Notes under the pieces: generated by a model | Seen by the model: only the letters and a program-made list of their open reading frames with translations | What the model was told of the DNA's origin: nothing | Database searches by the model: none | Position numbers and translations under genes: made by a program | Shown: in pieces, positions 1 through 11,195 of the stretch | How positions within the stretch are numbered: the stretch's first letter is position 1 | How the letters are laid out: each line of letters begins with the position of its first letter | NCBI GenBank assembly: GCA_000697665.1 | Contig: KL197720.1 | Coordinates: 355,083 to 419,082, forward strand | Reading direction: 5' to 3' | Source: Jaapia argillacea MUCL 33604 | Taxonomy: Eukaryota; Basidiomycota; Agaricomycetes; Jaapiales; Jaapiaceae | DNA length: 64,000 nt

Positions 1-742
1 TGGAGGTATGGGAGGTATGGGCGGCCTTGGGGGCATGTTTGGTGGTGGAGGTCCGTCACACGGTGACGACGACGATATGGGCGGTTTCCATAGCTTTGGG
101 GGAATGCCTGGTGGTATGGGAGGCATGGGTGGAATGCCAGGAGGTCGACGCACGCCACGACCGGCTGGAGCACCTCGCTCGGCTTCATCGGGACCCAAAC
201 AACCCTCCGAGATTTCTCGGCCTCTCAAAGTCTCGCTGGAGGACTTGTACAACGGTGCCACCAAACACGTCAAAGTCGGTCGTCGGCTATTGAGCGGCGG
301 TACGGAGGATAAGGTTCTCGAAATCCAAATACAACCTGGGTGGAAGAGTGGTACGAAAATTCGGTTCGCTCGAGCGGGGAATGAGCAGTCGAATGGCGAG
401 GCCCAAGACTTGGTATTCGTTGTCGAGGAGAAACCACACGATAGATTCACCCGCGAGGGGGATGATTTAGTGACGACACAAAAGTTGCCCTTGGTGGATG
501 CCTTGACGGGAGGTGGCGAGAAACGGATCATTGAGGCATTGGATGGGAGGAAACTGCAGGTTTCGATGCCAAGCGGGGTCGTGAAGCCAGGATCACTCAG
601 CACAGTGCTCGGTGAGGGGATGCCGATTCGGAAACAGGGGAGTCCCCGGAAGAAGGGGGATCTGTTGGTGAAGTGGGAGGTTGTGTTCCCCGATCGATTA
701 ACGCCTGCGCAGAAGGAGGGGATTCGAAAAGTGTTGGGATGA
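1..742 (+). CDS. Hsp40 type II (Sis1/DNAJB-like), 3' part
   Basis: This is the C-terminal part of a cytosolic class II Hsp40, a co-chaperone that delivers clients to Hsp70. The gene enters from the left edge in frame (codons from base 2) and ends at the TGA at 740-742. The first ~45 residues are the Gly/Met/Phe-rich region (repeated GGMGGM blocks). A short Arg/Pro linker follows, then the two beta-barrel peptide-binding domains: KVSLEDLYNGATK opens CTD I, and VFVVEEKPHDRF with the DLLVKWEVVFPDRL end lies in CTD II. There is no zinc-finger domain, which separates it from class I proteins. The J domain lies outside the window. A second, diverged J-protein gene follows in the same orientation at 2657. 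Family call is firm; orthology to Sis1 itself is an inference. Confidence 0.93.
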   Translation, partial: GGMGGMGGLGGMFGGGGPSHGDDDDMGGFHSFGGMPGGMGGMGGMPGGRRTPRPAGAPRSASSGPKQPSEISRPLKVSLEDLYNGATKHVKVGRRLLSGGTEDKVLEIQIQPGWKSGTKIRFARAGNEQSNGEAQDLVFVVEEKPHDRFTREGDDLVTTQKLPLVDALTGGGEKRIIEALDGRKLQVSMPSGVVKPGSLSTVLGEGMPIRKQGSPRKKGDLLVKWEVVFPDRLTPAQKEGIRKVLG

Positions 743-2656
743 GTTGTTTTTTTGCATTTTGTTTTCGATTTTGTTGGTTTCCAAAGGACGTTCGTCGCAA
801 AATACATGTATACCAGTGTATTGTAATTGTAGCCATGCTTATGGAGTGCTCGTTGTACAACTAGATTCCCACAGGAGATCAACATTCCATACGCGCAATA
901 CGTCAAAACGAAGCTGGTGAACTTGGTTCATATCCTCGACTTCATTTGCTATATGACGATGAAACCTTATTTGTGGATCCTCGATTGAACTCTGTTTGAG
1001 GAGATTTGAGGAGATAAGATCGTGAAAGGCGATTGCGCATGCGAAGGGACCGAAACTGTCAGAACCATTGAAGCGGTTGGCCACAACCCCCCAACATCCG
1101 AACAGGAGAAAGGAGGATGGCTAGGGCATGAAGATCCTGGTGAAGGGTGCTTCAGTCCCCCAACCAGCGAAGAACCGAGACACGACTCAGATGCGAGATT
1201 CGAAGTCAACGGGCTTCATCAAAGCCAGGAGAGAGTCGCCTCCGCCGCCAGCACGCACATGTATCGCGTGGGACAGTCACGAAGGGATACCCTCGACCCA
1301 TGATACTTGGGCTGACCGAGCCCAAGTGAACAAGGCAGCAGAGCCCGTTATCAGCGGCGTTCAAGCTTGGGGAGAGTGGGCAGTAAAGAACGAGGGGATC
1401 GCCAGCTGAAGAGAATTTCATCGGGGTCGCGGGTTTGGAAAACCGATACGTTCTGGATTCTTCGCGGGTTCATTTCCATCGTTGAATCCCTTCGCTGCGG
1501 GCAAAAAGCGACAGGGGCAAGTGCCGCCGATGGATCTCTGACGAGATACACCCCCATGCCTGTGCAATACCGCGTCGGAGTGTTTCGTGGATGTTCCCGA
1601 CACACGAATGAGAGTGGAAAAAGCTATCCGTTGAGGTGTTTCTTATCGCCTATGAAGTGGGCATATGAGAAGAGATTGAAAGAGGGGGCAGACATACCCT
1701 CATGTTGCAAGCCGTTCACACGTTCCCGGTTGCTGTGCGGCCCCTTATCGAGGCAAGTTGACTAAGAAGAGACGGACCTCGGTTTGTTCGAGCGGGGACG
1801 ATGTTACGTCAATGGAATCGGAGAACGAGGGCAAAAGACCAAGCGAGCAACAAATAAAGCGCTTGGTTGTGCGAGGAGGCAAATTAAGTGCAGACGCTCT
1901 TCGTGAGGACGCTGAACAAAAGACGACCAATGCCTCAAATCTCCTTGAGAAATTGAATAATAAGGGTAGCCGGTGCGGTTCAGAAAATTGTCGGGATGTG
2001 ATGTCCGGTAACGGGCCCAGAGTTCCACGAGGGGCACCAGATGCAAGAGTGGCATTTTTATGGATGTTTCAGTGGAGAGGGATTGAGAAAGGCGTCCCAA
2101 GCCCAGGAGAAAAGGAGATTGCAGACCCACTCGAACGTACTGCGCCAAATCCGTCCAGTTACGTTTCGAAATCATATGTGACACTTGTTACGCTCACTTT
2201 TACTCTCGCAACCACACCGAACATGATTCTTCGAACACCGAAACGTTTTCTTTTGATCTTCCAAGCCCTCTGAGCTCGTCCTGTGCCTCTCGTGATGTTC
2301 TAGAAATTAGTCGAATCAGGCCACGTTCACAGACTGAAACTGGGGATCTGTCGGCATAACCAATCTTACAGGCCGATGGATAACCATTGGCGAGGAACTG
2401 AATTCGCAATGTCGATATTACCCAATGCAACATACATGAGTTCTCCACTTGTCAGGCCGCCCTTGTGATTGGGAAGAAGGGCGGTTAACTCCGTTCACCT
2501 CCCATCGACCTCCAGTTGGTTTCGCTGATCTTGTTCACAACGAGCTGCGTCCGCATTGTCAAGTCTTTATAGTCGCTCGTTGCCTTTGGAGCTCCCCAGC
2601 AGCTCTGTGTTTGTTCTATTGTTATACTTTTTTCTTCCAGAAAATACTTTTCTCTG
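743..2656. other. Intergenic, no supported gene
   Basis: This 1.9 kb stretch contains only short, overlapping open frames on both strands. The longest (about 1758-2273, plus) lacks an early ATG and shows no recognisable domain. It should contain the 3' UTR of the upstream Hsp40 gene and the promoter of the next J-protein gene. I see no repeats or RNA genes in it. Confidence 0.6.
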
Positions 2657-3955
2657 ATGCCTTCCACCGCGATGAAGGACTATCATGCCATTCTCGAAGT
2701 TGAACGAGGTGCCACCGAGGATGAGATAAGGGCGGCATACAAAAGGCTGGTACGTTCGTCTCTGAGCCCATCTACGCGTCTTCTCACTCGACGACCATAG
2801 GTTCTCAAATGGCATCCAGATCGTCACGCGACAAACAAGGAATACGCCAAGGATCGATTCGTCGAAGTAAGCTACGCCCATTCTTATTATATGTGTCATG
2901 CCAACGTCACTCCACAGATCCACAACGCTTATAGAACGCTCGTCGAAAGAAATCAGCGTCGCGCATCCGTTTCCTCCGAAAAGGAGAATTCTCCATCTTC
3001 ATCTGCTTCGTCGACCCGTTCATCGCGGTCGGATGGATCCACCTCTCGTCAACGACCCTCCTCGCAAGCTTATAGTTCGCGCCCCTCTGAGACCCCCAAA
3101 TCAGATAGATCCCGAAAGCGAGGGCAAGTACTTTAGCCTTCACGCTTTGTTCATGGCCTAACGTAACGTCACTAGATCTCCACAATCAAGCCCAGCACCC
3201 TCAGACTCAACTCTTCCAGAGGACCTTCCTCGTACTCGAAGGCAATACTCCGGATGTCACTTCAAAGCCGACGATGGTAGAGCCCACAAAATGGGGTCAC
3301 CACTCGATCCACTTTCTCACATGGAAGACTCCGATGAATGGATTTTCCCCCTACCACTCACTCTGAAAGAACTCTTTCACGGCACTCGCCATCGCTACCG
3401 CATCACCCGCAATATGCTCTCTGGCAAAAAGAAGACCATCGTCCTGGAAATCGATGTCGAACCCGGCTGGAGGAGCGGTACGAAGATTCGACTTCCGGGT
3501 GTGGGCAATGAACGGAAGGACGGATCGCTGCAGGACATTGTGTTCATCGTCGAAGAAGTGCCGCACGATTGTTTTGTCAGGCAAAAGGACGATTTGATTG
3601 CCCAGGTTCAGCTACCGCGGAGAGATTCGAAGTCGAGCGGAGATGATGAGGATGAGATCTTGTATTTGAAGGGCTTCGGAGGGGAGTTGTTTGCCGTACA
3701 CGTTCCTATCTCACCTGTAAAGGCTACTCGGGATACGAAGGTGTTAGGCGCAGGGATGCCTGTTCGAAAAGGTGGCAAGGTGGTCGGTCGTGGGGATTTG
3801 ATTATCAGGTATGACACTATCTCTCCTTAGTTCTTCTAGGAGACTTTCGGTGGACTAATTTCTATTGTTTCGAAAGGTGGGACCTCTCTCCCCCGCAGAG
3901 CACCCAGACGTCGAGATGGGAAGCTTTCAAAAAGGCTATGCAAGCGATCTTCTAG
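2657..3955 (+). CDS. Diverged J-protein with J domain and DnaJ C-terminal domains but no G/F region
   Basis: Five exons (2657-2749, 2801-2866, 2918-3123, 3176-3808, 3877-3955) give 358 residues in frame. The J domain is residues ~6-65, with the Hsp70-stimulating HPD inside KWHPDRH. A Ser/Arg/Pro-rich linker (~70-150) replaces the Gly/Phe region. The class II C-terminal domains follow, starting around LPLTLKELFHGT and clearly related to the neighbouring Hsp40 (DVEPGWRSGTKIRLPGVGNE against QIQPGWKSGTKIRFARAGNE). So it is probably an old tandem paralogue that kept Hsp70 contact and substrate domains and changed the linker. Intron 3 is best read as GC-AG (donor GCAAGT at 3124): the nearby GT (3128) puts the next exon out of frame. 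A specialised co-chaperone is inferred. Confidence 0.88.
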
Positions 3956-4527
3956 TCTCCTCTGGTTTGCTTTCTATGTTTGGGGTTGGAGGGATTGGAC
4001 TCCTTGATCTATGTAGCATATGTAACATGTTGTAATCGCCTTCTCATGGACTTATCCTTTGTTCCTATCATGTATCCACTCTAGTCTTTCGCGGTCGATT
4101 CGCGAATGTACACTCTGTATTCTCAGAATATATTACTCGCTGTTTCTCACTGGGCGAATAGGTTGGATGCTTCTTGAACAACCTACGGGCCGTTGGGCGT
4201 TCTAGCCCTACTTATTCATCGAGTCGACGGACAGGTGCACATGGCTGTCCAAATGGCGGGGCTGACGACACTAACATCGCGATCGCACATCCACCGTCAC
4301 AAAGTAGAGCAGTACACGGATGGCAATTGGAGGAGATGATACACGATAGTTACATGGGGGGCTGGCAACAACTACACACACGTAACTATCGGATGAATCG
4401 ACGACATAGGTGGAAAGGATAGTGTCCCAAAGTCATTGATACTGGCCGTGCATGGTCAGTGCTGGAGGTCTCGACCTATGAAGCCCATGTCAGTCTCGTT
4501 TCTCATGTCGGGATCTCATCGACCTGC
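3956..4527. other. Intergenic between convergent genes
   Basis: This interval separates the 3' ends of the plus-strand J-protein gene and the minus-strand Cys-rich peptide gene. It should hold both 3' UTRs. The short plus-strand frame at about 4174-4422 shows no recognisable feature, and I call no gene. Confidence 0.6.
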
Positions 4528-4856
4528 CTATGGAATAGGTGCAAGCAAGGCCGTGGCAGCACAAGCGGCGGAGCATGTACCGAGAGCAGCATTACAGGCT
4601 AAGACGGCAGCAGGAGCAGCCGCGGCGGCAACAACAGTGCCAAAAGTGAAACCTGCACCGGCGTAACAAGCGACGGCCAAAGCATTGCATCCTGGTCAAA
4701 GATACTCGTTATGATCTGGCGGTAGGGAGGCAGTCATCGATGGCAAACGATCTCACCAGTCTGGCAGAGGCCATAAGCAATAGGGCCCGCGCTAGCGGTG
4801 GGGAGAACGGTTGCCACAGCGGCAAGGATGGGTAAGAACAAGGTGTAGGGACGCAT
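4528..4856 (-). CDS. Small secreted Cys-rich peptide (GPIAYGLCQTGC family)
   Basis: Two minus-strand exons (4757-4856 and 4528-4691; intron 65 bp) give 87 residues. Residues 1-23 are a signal peptide (hydrophobic core LFLPILAAVATVL, likely cut after ASA). The mature peptide begins GPIAYGLCQTGC and continues with an Ala/Gly-rich body carrying regularly spaced cysteines (CNALAVACY, LACNAALGTC, SAAC). From memory this pattern is common in basidiomycete genomes as an uncharacterised multicopy secreted family. The exon junction restores Gly between QT and CNAL and keeps the pattern, which supports the splice choice. A TATA-like box lies ~65 bp upstream of the ATG. Role unknown; an extracellular peptide or effector-like product is inferred. 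Antisense frames across it are shadows. Confidence 0.85.
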
Positions 4857-4916
4857 GGCTGGAGGGTGGTTGGTGGTTGGTGGAAAGGTGGGTTGAACTG
4901 CGCATTTGGACAATCT

Positions 4917-4928
4917 GCTTTATATACC
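4917..4928 (-). promoter_or_regulatory. TATA-like box of the Cys-rich peptide gene
   Basis: The minus strand reads GGTATATAAAGC here, about 65 bases before the ATG at 4856, with a C/T-rich leader between. The spacing fits a core promoter with a short 5' UTR. This is sequence inference only. Confidence 0.5.
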
Positions 4929-5645
4929 TTGAATAATGCAAGGTTTGTGAGGTTTGCTTCCTCTTCAAAATGGAAAGATGAAGATCGAAGTTCTCGAGGC
5001 CTCGCGGACGACCTTTCGACCCGGAATCGTGTACAGCTTCACTGCAGTGGTGTGATCGCCGCCATCTCTGTTTGCCACGGTGAGGCTTTGTGGACGAGCA
5101 CAGTTCTATCTGACCAGTATTGCTCTCACGTCGGCGGCTGCCCAGGATTCCATATGGACCATCCTGGCTCAGCCGCCGAAGAAGTAGGAATATATATTGG
5201 CTAGTAGACTCTACATGCTCGGCAAGAACGCCTCAATAGTCTGGGGCACAGAGCTTGACATGAGGGTCAAGTCCTGTGCCCCCGATGAATCGCTGAGTAT
5301 GTATTTTCCATCGTCATTCGAAAGGAGATGGAAGGAATATTTCATGACGGAAGATCCCCCCAAGAGCTAGACCAAAATTGAACCGTGAGTGGTTCGAAGG
5401 CAATGGTATCCAGCGAGAAAGTGTTTGGAGACATGGAGGGTTGGAAGAAAGAGAGGCCAAAGCAGTGACCAAGTTGGCAAAGATAGCACGCGAGGAGCAC
5501 GTGGGATTGAATCCGACTCCAACCATTGCCCCACAGCTCCTCACCCGCCCAAAATTCACCTCACGATACTTCACGACATACGCAACGATTAGTCTCTACT
5601 CCATGTTTATTACCTCGCCTTTCGGCTGAATCAACCAAATATTCC
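4929..5645. other. Divergent intergenic region
   Basis: This region lies between the minus-strand peptide gene and the plus-strand kelch gene, so it should hold both promoters. No coding region is supported. The open frames on either strand are short and featureless. Confidence 0.55.
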
Positions 5646-8600
5646 ATGTCACTACCAGCATATCCAAGACTTGTACCCCTACTCTGTTCCGTTTGGTTTC
5701 TGCTTGACCATGTAGCATCAGCATATACTGCAATTCCCAGGTGAGCTGCGTCATTCTCTTCGACTCTTGTGTGGTACTGACTTTCGATACAGATGGGGAC
5801 AGGCGGTTGCAGTCGTCGACGACGTCCTCTTTGTTCACGGTGGCAGGACCGACCAATACAACTCTTACTCGTACACTTCTGCTCCTGTGACCAATGACCT
5901 TCTATATCTTCAACTATCAAATGCTTTCGATCCTTCTTCACCTCCTTGGACGTATGTCGGTGGATCTGCGAACACCTCTTTGAATCAGGGACCCGCAGTA
6001 GCTTGGCACATCCTCTCCGCGTTCGATACTGACGACCTTCTGTTACTGGGCGGAGATCCTGGTCCCAACTCCCCCACAGTCATCCTTGACAGAGCGGACT
6101 CTGCATACCTCCTGGACATATACAACCGCCTAGACCCCTCTTGGACCTCAGAGGTTCAGTTATGGGCCAATGAGCCTACCCGTCGAATCTTTTTCGCAGC
6201 CTCCTCATCAGGAGGGAAGATTTGGGTTACCGGGGGTCTGAAGGACGATGGTTCAGGAACTGCTCTTTCGGATCACTATGTTTTCGACCCCTCCGTCCCC
6301 TCCTTCACCCTCCTGCCCTCGGCAAATGGCCCGCCAGACATCTATGGGCACACCTCAATTGTGCTGTCAAACGGATGGCTCTTGGTTTTGGGCGGTTATT
6401 GTCAATCTGAAGCGACCCTCATCACATTCGATCGCATCTGGGTTCTCGACACTACTCAATCCAACCTCAGTTGGACCATGCTCGTCATATCTACTTCCAA
6501 TCTACCCTCTCCCCGACGGGGATTTGCGGCCACACTGTTGGACGGTGACAGGATCCTTATCCACGGTGGATCTGATGCTGTTCTCCAGAACACCTACAGC
6601 GATGGCTGGATCCTGGATACCACACAGAATCCAGCTGTGTGGTCATCAGTACCAGCATTGTCTGCGGTTGGTGCTAGGAGAGATCACTTTGCTGTTTGTT
6701 GCGGGTCAGAAGTTTTGTTTGGATTTGGTACGTTTCACTCCCATTTTGCTCCTCTCATGGCTCAAATCCGGGATAGGTTACGAATCTGCGGGACCCGCAC
6801 CAGCGGGTCTCCAAGTTTACGATTATTCTAGTAGCGCATTCCAACCCTCTTTCACCCCTATGCCGACGTACACATACACCACTATCGGTCCTCCTTCACA
6901 ATCAGGGGGAGCGAATGCACCAGCAGGGACGGCACATACCTCTGGACATCCACCTACGGGCACTCATGCATCGACACGCATAGGGTCGGGTACGCTGGGT
7001 CCGACTGCTACTAGTCCGAGTGGCAGCAGCGGTCCTGGACAAGTTTCAAATCAAGATGGCCAGGACAAGAATCACGTCGTCGCCATCACGCTTGCTGCAG
7101 TATTTGGGGTCTTCGGCTTAATCGCTGGTGCTGGTGCGACGGCATACTACTTTAAGCGTCGTCGTAATTCCAGAGACGCGTTTCATTTACTGGGCGGTGA
7201 CGACGGTGAGGAAGAGAGTCCTCAATTGGTGGGATCTGGCCACCTCGAGAAGGCTCGGATGGCTCATGAGAATCTTGGGAAGGATCGGAACATATTGAGT
7301 CGATTTGGGTTGGGTGGAGCAGTCGGGACGGTGCCTCCGCCTGGAGAGCGTCGGGATATGTTGGCTGATGAGGACACGAGGGAGTTTGGGTCGGTCTACC
7401 CATGGCGCAGACAAGTTAGTGGAAGCGGGAGGTCGTCAAGGTCTTCTATCAGGAATGAGAGGCCCAGATTTGGAGAGATAATGCAAGGTTCTTGGGCTTC
7501 ACTTCGGTCTGTTGGGGCTTTGTTGGGCTCCAGTGTGCGGGGGAGGGCGTCGAGAGAGCCAAGTTGGGTAGCGTCGAGGGAGCCAAGTGGAAGTGCTAGG
7601 TCTTTACCATGGGGAGAGAAGGAGGAGCTGCTGTTTGAGCCCCTCTCCGACGCCTCACTCATACGGATCGGGGATCCAACCCCGAGTAAACCGCAGAATA
7701 GGCGCCAGATTTCGACGGCCAGCGCATGGTCCTATGTGGATCCATTCGCTGACCAAGATATTGAAGCCCTCCACGACACTGGAATGGACGACGACGACCT
7801 CGAAGCTGCTCTGGCGACGGGACCGCCTCACCCCCTGCTGAAGACCTCAGGACTCCCCCCTTCCGTCGGCCCCCACCCATTGTCACCTCTTACTGAGCAA
7901 TCATCTCGGCTGACCTTGACCGATCCTTCAAGCTCGCGATCTTCTCACGAACTTCCGGCAAGCCTCTCGGAATCCGTTCGCAACACTACATCTCAAACAT
8001 CGCACGACCAACCACGCTCACCTAGTCTCCGGCCTACCTCTATCATAGATGCCAATCCAGCTCCTGCGCCACTTCGTCGTTCAGACAGTTGGTGGGCTCG
8101 GTTCGCCAAATCGTCCTTCTTGGATCGTCGGCACAGCGAAGGCAGCAAGTCGCCTCGTAATCCTCGAAACGTGTTGGAATTTCGAGATCCCAATCCTGCC
8201 CCTCGCTTGCTCACGATTGAGGAATCAATGCACTCGCTGCCACCAGAATCGCCAGAATCCCAACACGCTCCCCAGCATTCCCGAGGGGAGACTTATTCGT
8301 CGCGTCTTGCCAGGTCCATGTCGTCATTGAGGACTACCCGAACCGCTGACACGGATGCTTTAGAAAGGATAGCGGGCAATGCGGATGTTGTTCAGAGAAT
8401 GGGGTCTCATGTCACCAGTCCCAGTAGTACCACGACCACGTCAGAAAGCCCAGGTCGAGAAGCCTCTTGGTCGGCTTCGGCTTCCCGTCCTCTGTCCATG
8501 GTTGTGGCTTCCGGCGAGAGCGATGATGCACATGACCATGTGGTCCAATCTCCCATCGAAATGGCAGATCTGGACAAGATAAATCATCCACCATCGTCCG

Positions 8601-8863
8601 ATCCTTCGACCCCCTCGACCCCTAGCCGAACGAACCCTGCGCAACCACTCTCTCCTGGGACCGTCGCATCCCGCGTTCAAGCGTTCGAGAGGCGTATGTC
8701 GATGGATGCAGATGCGTCGCGGCCCCCTCCAGCGATTAACACTCGACACCGAGAAGAGCGACTTCCCAGAACTCATAAAGGCGTCAACTATGGCTTGGTC
8801 CAACGGCCGTCTTTGTTTGTAGCGAATCCTGATCACAAACAGGGCTCATCTTCCGATGGTTGA
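5646..8863 (+). CDS. Kelch-repeat single-pass membrane protein with long cytoplasmic tail
   Basis: Three exons (5646-5740, 5793-6727, 6777-8863) give 1,038 residues. Residues 1-26 look like a signal peptide ending VASA. Kelch-type beta-propeller blades fill ~33-360: repeated double-Gly turns (LFVHGGRTD, LLLGGDP, WVTGGLKDD, LLVLGGYCQS, ILIHGGSD), most followed by a hydrophobic strand. A Ser/Thr/Pro/Gly-rich stalk follows, then one transmembrane helix around 445-468 (VVAITLAAVFGVFGLIAGAG) with a basic KRRR stop-transfer. The ~560-residue C-terminal tail is Ser/Pro/Arg-rich, probably disordered, with a short internal repeat (ASREPS twice near 7557). This layout (ectodomain propeller, one helix, long tail) suggests a cell-surface or endomembrane sensor or scaffold. 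No ligand can be predicted. Confidence 0.85.
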
Positions 8864-10645
8864 ATGTCAACCAGTTTTCTCCTGTATGGCGGATAGATCC
8901 CGGATGATACGATTGGACAACTTTCGCTTATTTTATGACCTTCATTGACACGATTCGAACGTCGAGCTTACGACCCTTTTATGATGATGATGGTGTATCT
9001 CTTGTTGTTTCACCTAGATTTAGCCTTTGTATCTCTCAGCTTGTTTGCCTAGGGGCTATTTTATATTCACGTTATGATGTATCGATGGGTCGACAGGTAT
9101 CCATCTGTGGAACTCCTCTGCTATCGGTGTGTTACTATCAATATTAATGAAATGAACTATCTGATATTGGCGCTCGGATCGTGTAGAAGCTGGTTTCATT
9201 TAGGTTTCGTTTGGCACCACAATCAGGCGCTGGATATCGCATGCTGCCACGGCAGGCAGGTCGTCATATCCCTTAGCTTCGTTCTAAACATAAGGCATTG
9301 CTTCGCATCTCTTTCCAGCTAGCGCCCAATTATTCTCACAAAGCAACGTTCAGCCAAGCTCGATCACCTCGGACTATTCGATTCTCCGGATCTGCCTACC
9401 GTGGCCCCCTGCACTCTAGGAGTTCCCTGCTTCTGATGCTTTGCAGATAACACCCGGTGAATTCATTAACTGACGGCCTTCTGACCTTTCCGACCTCATT
9501 CCACAAGATGCCAAAGAACTTCTTTTGAGTAAGGTGCCGACGACTTCATTATGGTCGGGAGCCCGGAAACCTCCTGCTCTGTCTATTCCATCTTGCTAAT
9601 ACACCGACTTGGATCCTATGGACCGGTAACGGGGACGGTCAGAGTTCCGATTTCGTCTGGCAGTGTTCTCTCCATTCGCAAATTAGCCATGTGTTGTCAG
9701 CGTGGGCAGCCCCCTTCCTACCAATCAGTCGCTGAGCAAGGCAAACTAGGGTCGGCTGAGCTGGCATAATCCCTTCACTCCTTATCTGTCTGGACGGTCG
9801 GACCATACAGGTCAGTCACCACTAGTTATGACGCGAATGGCAGGTGCGCCTGCTCGGTTTTCGGATATCTGAAGCTTCTAAATTTGTATATTGGAGAGAT
9901 CATCATGATCTCCCAACCACACCTGTTCTCGTTCCGGGTACACCTTTCAGTCGCAAGAGCCTCTTGGTCCCGGGACAAATGGTAGCAGTCTTATTACTGA
10001 CTCCAGGATCATCCCGTGACTGCCTTACCAACGTAAGTCTATCGGGTATTGTGGGGAAGTGCCTGCCAGTCAATTAAACCCACATCCCCGTTGTTGCGAG
10101 ATTGTTCCTGGTTGTACTGGGATCGGCGGAAGGAACGAGTGGTCCTCAGTCAAGTCTATCAATTTGCTTCGATCCCCCTCGCATCCCATCGCTTTGCGAT
10201 ATTAGGTTCGACACAGCATTTCCTCGAAATTTCATCAATGGCAGGCTCACTGCAGAGCCCTTCCAGAATACATTCCTTTCGCGTCCTCGAAGCCAAGGCA
10301 GTATGGCCAGAGCAGTGCCATTTGTGCGGTCCATGCTAAACTCAAATTTGAGAACCTCTCATTGCACGTTCTGGGGTTCCCTCGTCATATGTACGTGAGT
10401 TGTGGATCCTTGTTATACCCTCAAACGGAAACTGGTTTCCTTGTCTCGTTGTAAACCCTGTTAAGTGCCCCTGACCTTGTATTCTTCTGGTTTACGCCAC
10501 ACCATTCGTGAGTCCCAAAGCTCGGCCATGCATTCGTCGGCTTGGCACTATACAGGCACTGCGAAAATGATACAACGGCATTGAATTCATTCTACTTGCG
10601 GAATCGCGTCTTTGCAGACAATTTCAACAGGAATGAGGAATGTCT
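8864..10645. other. Long intergenic region between convergent genes
   Basis: About 1.8 kb lies between the kelch gene and the end of the ACBP gene. I tried both strands for spliced genes and found no domain, no conserved-looking open frame and no clear repeat. The frames at 9551-9769 and 10049-10398 are short and overlap each other in different phases. Confidence 0.55.
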
Positions 10646-11195
10646 CTAGGCTGCCTCGATTTCGGCAATATACTTCTTGGACTCCTCATCGTCGACTTTT
10701 CCAAGAACCTAAGGAACCGTCCCGATGTGGTTCATATGATGGCTTTCAAGAATGGTTATGATTGAAAACGTACCTCCAACAGTTTGTCAACGTAAAGCTT
10801 CATGGCATCCTCCTTGGAAACACCTTCAACCTTCTTCCACGCGTCCCTGTGTGATATCTATCAGGAGATGACAGAGCTAACGGAATGGAGTGCGAATCTC
10901 ACCATTTGGCCTTTCCGGTGAAATCCATCAAACCTGGGCGAGGGATGTTAACGTCACCGATTGTTGCTGGATCATCACGTTAGATCAATCTGCGGACATG
11001 GCGGTCGTTTTCAGACACCTACCTTGCTTATAGTGGCTATAGAACTGTCCATCGGCGAGGATCAATAATTGATGCTGGTTATCAGGACAAGGGTGTACTC
11101 ACAAACAACTGGTCACTTTGGGATGGTTTGATCGGACCATCCTTGGGAAGCCCTTGGACAATGGTAACGGCTTTGTCGAACTTAGCTTGAGACAT
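10646..11195 (-). CDS. ACB1: Acyl-CoA-binding protein
   Basis: Five minus-strand exons (11103-11195, 11023-11044, 10903-10966, 10774-10846, 10646-10708) give a 104-residue protein, slightly longer than the ~86-92 typical of the family. The family hallmarks are all present: the N-terminal helix FDKAVTIVQGLPKDGPIKPS, the acyl-CoA pocket YSHYKQATIGDVN with its Tyr and Lys, and the KAKWDAWKKVEGVSKEDAM helix. ACBP binds long-chain acyl-CoA esters in the cytosol and supplies them to lipid synthesis and membrane remodelling. Every intron falls inside the family core and the phases close exactly, so the model is secure. Exon 2 is only 22 nt. Confidence 0.96.

Noticed and set aside
1758-2273. 171-codon plus-strand frame
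   Set aside because: No early ATG, no recognisable domain, and comparable frames overlap it on the other strand.
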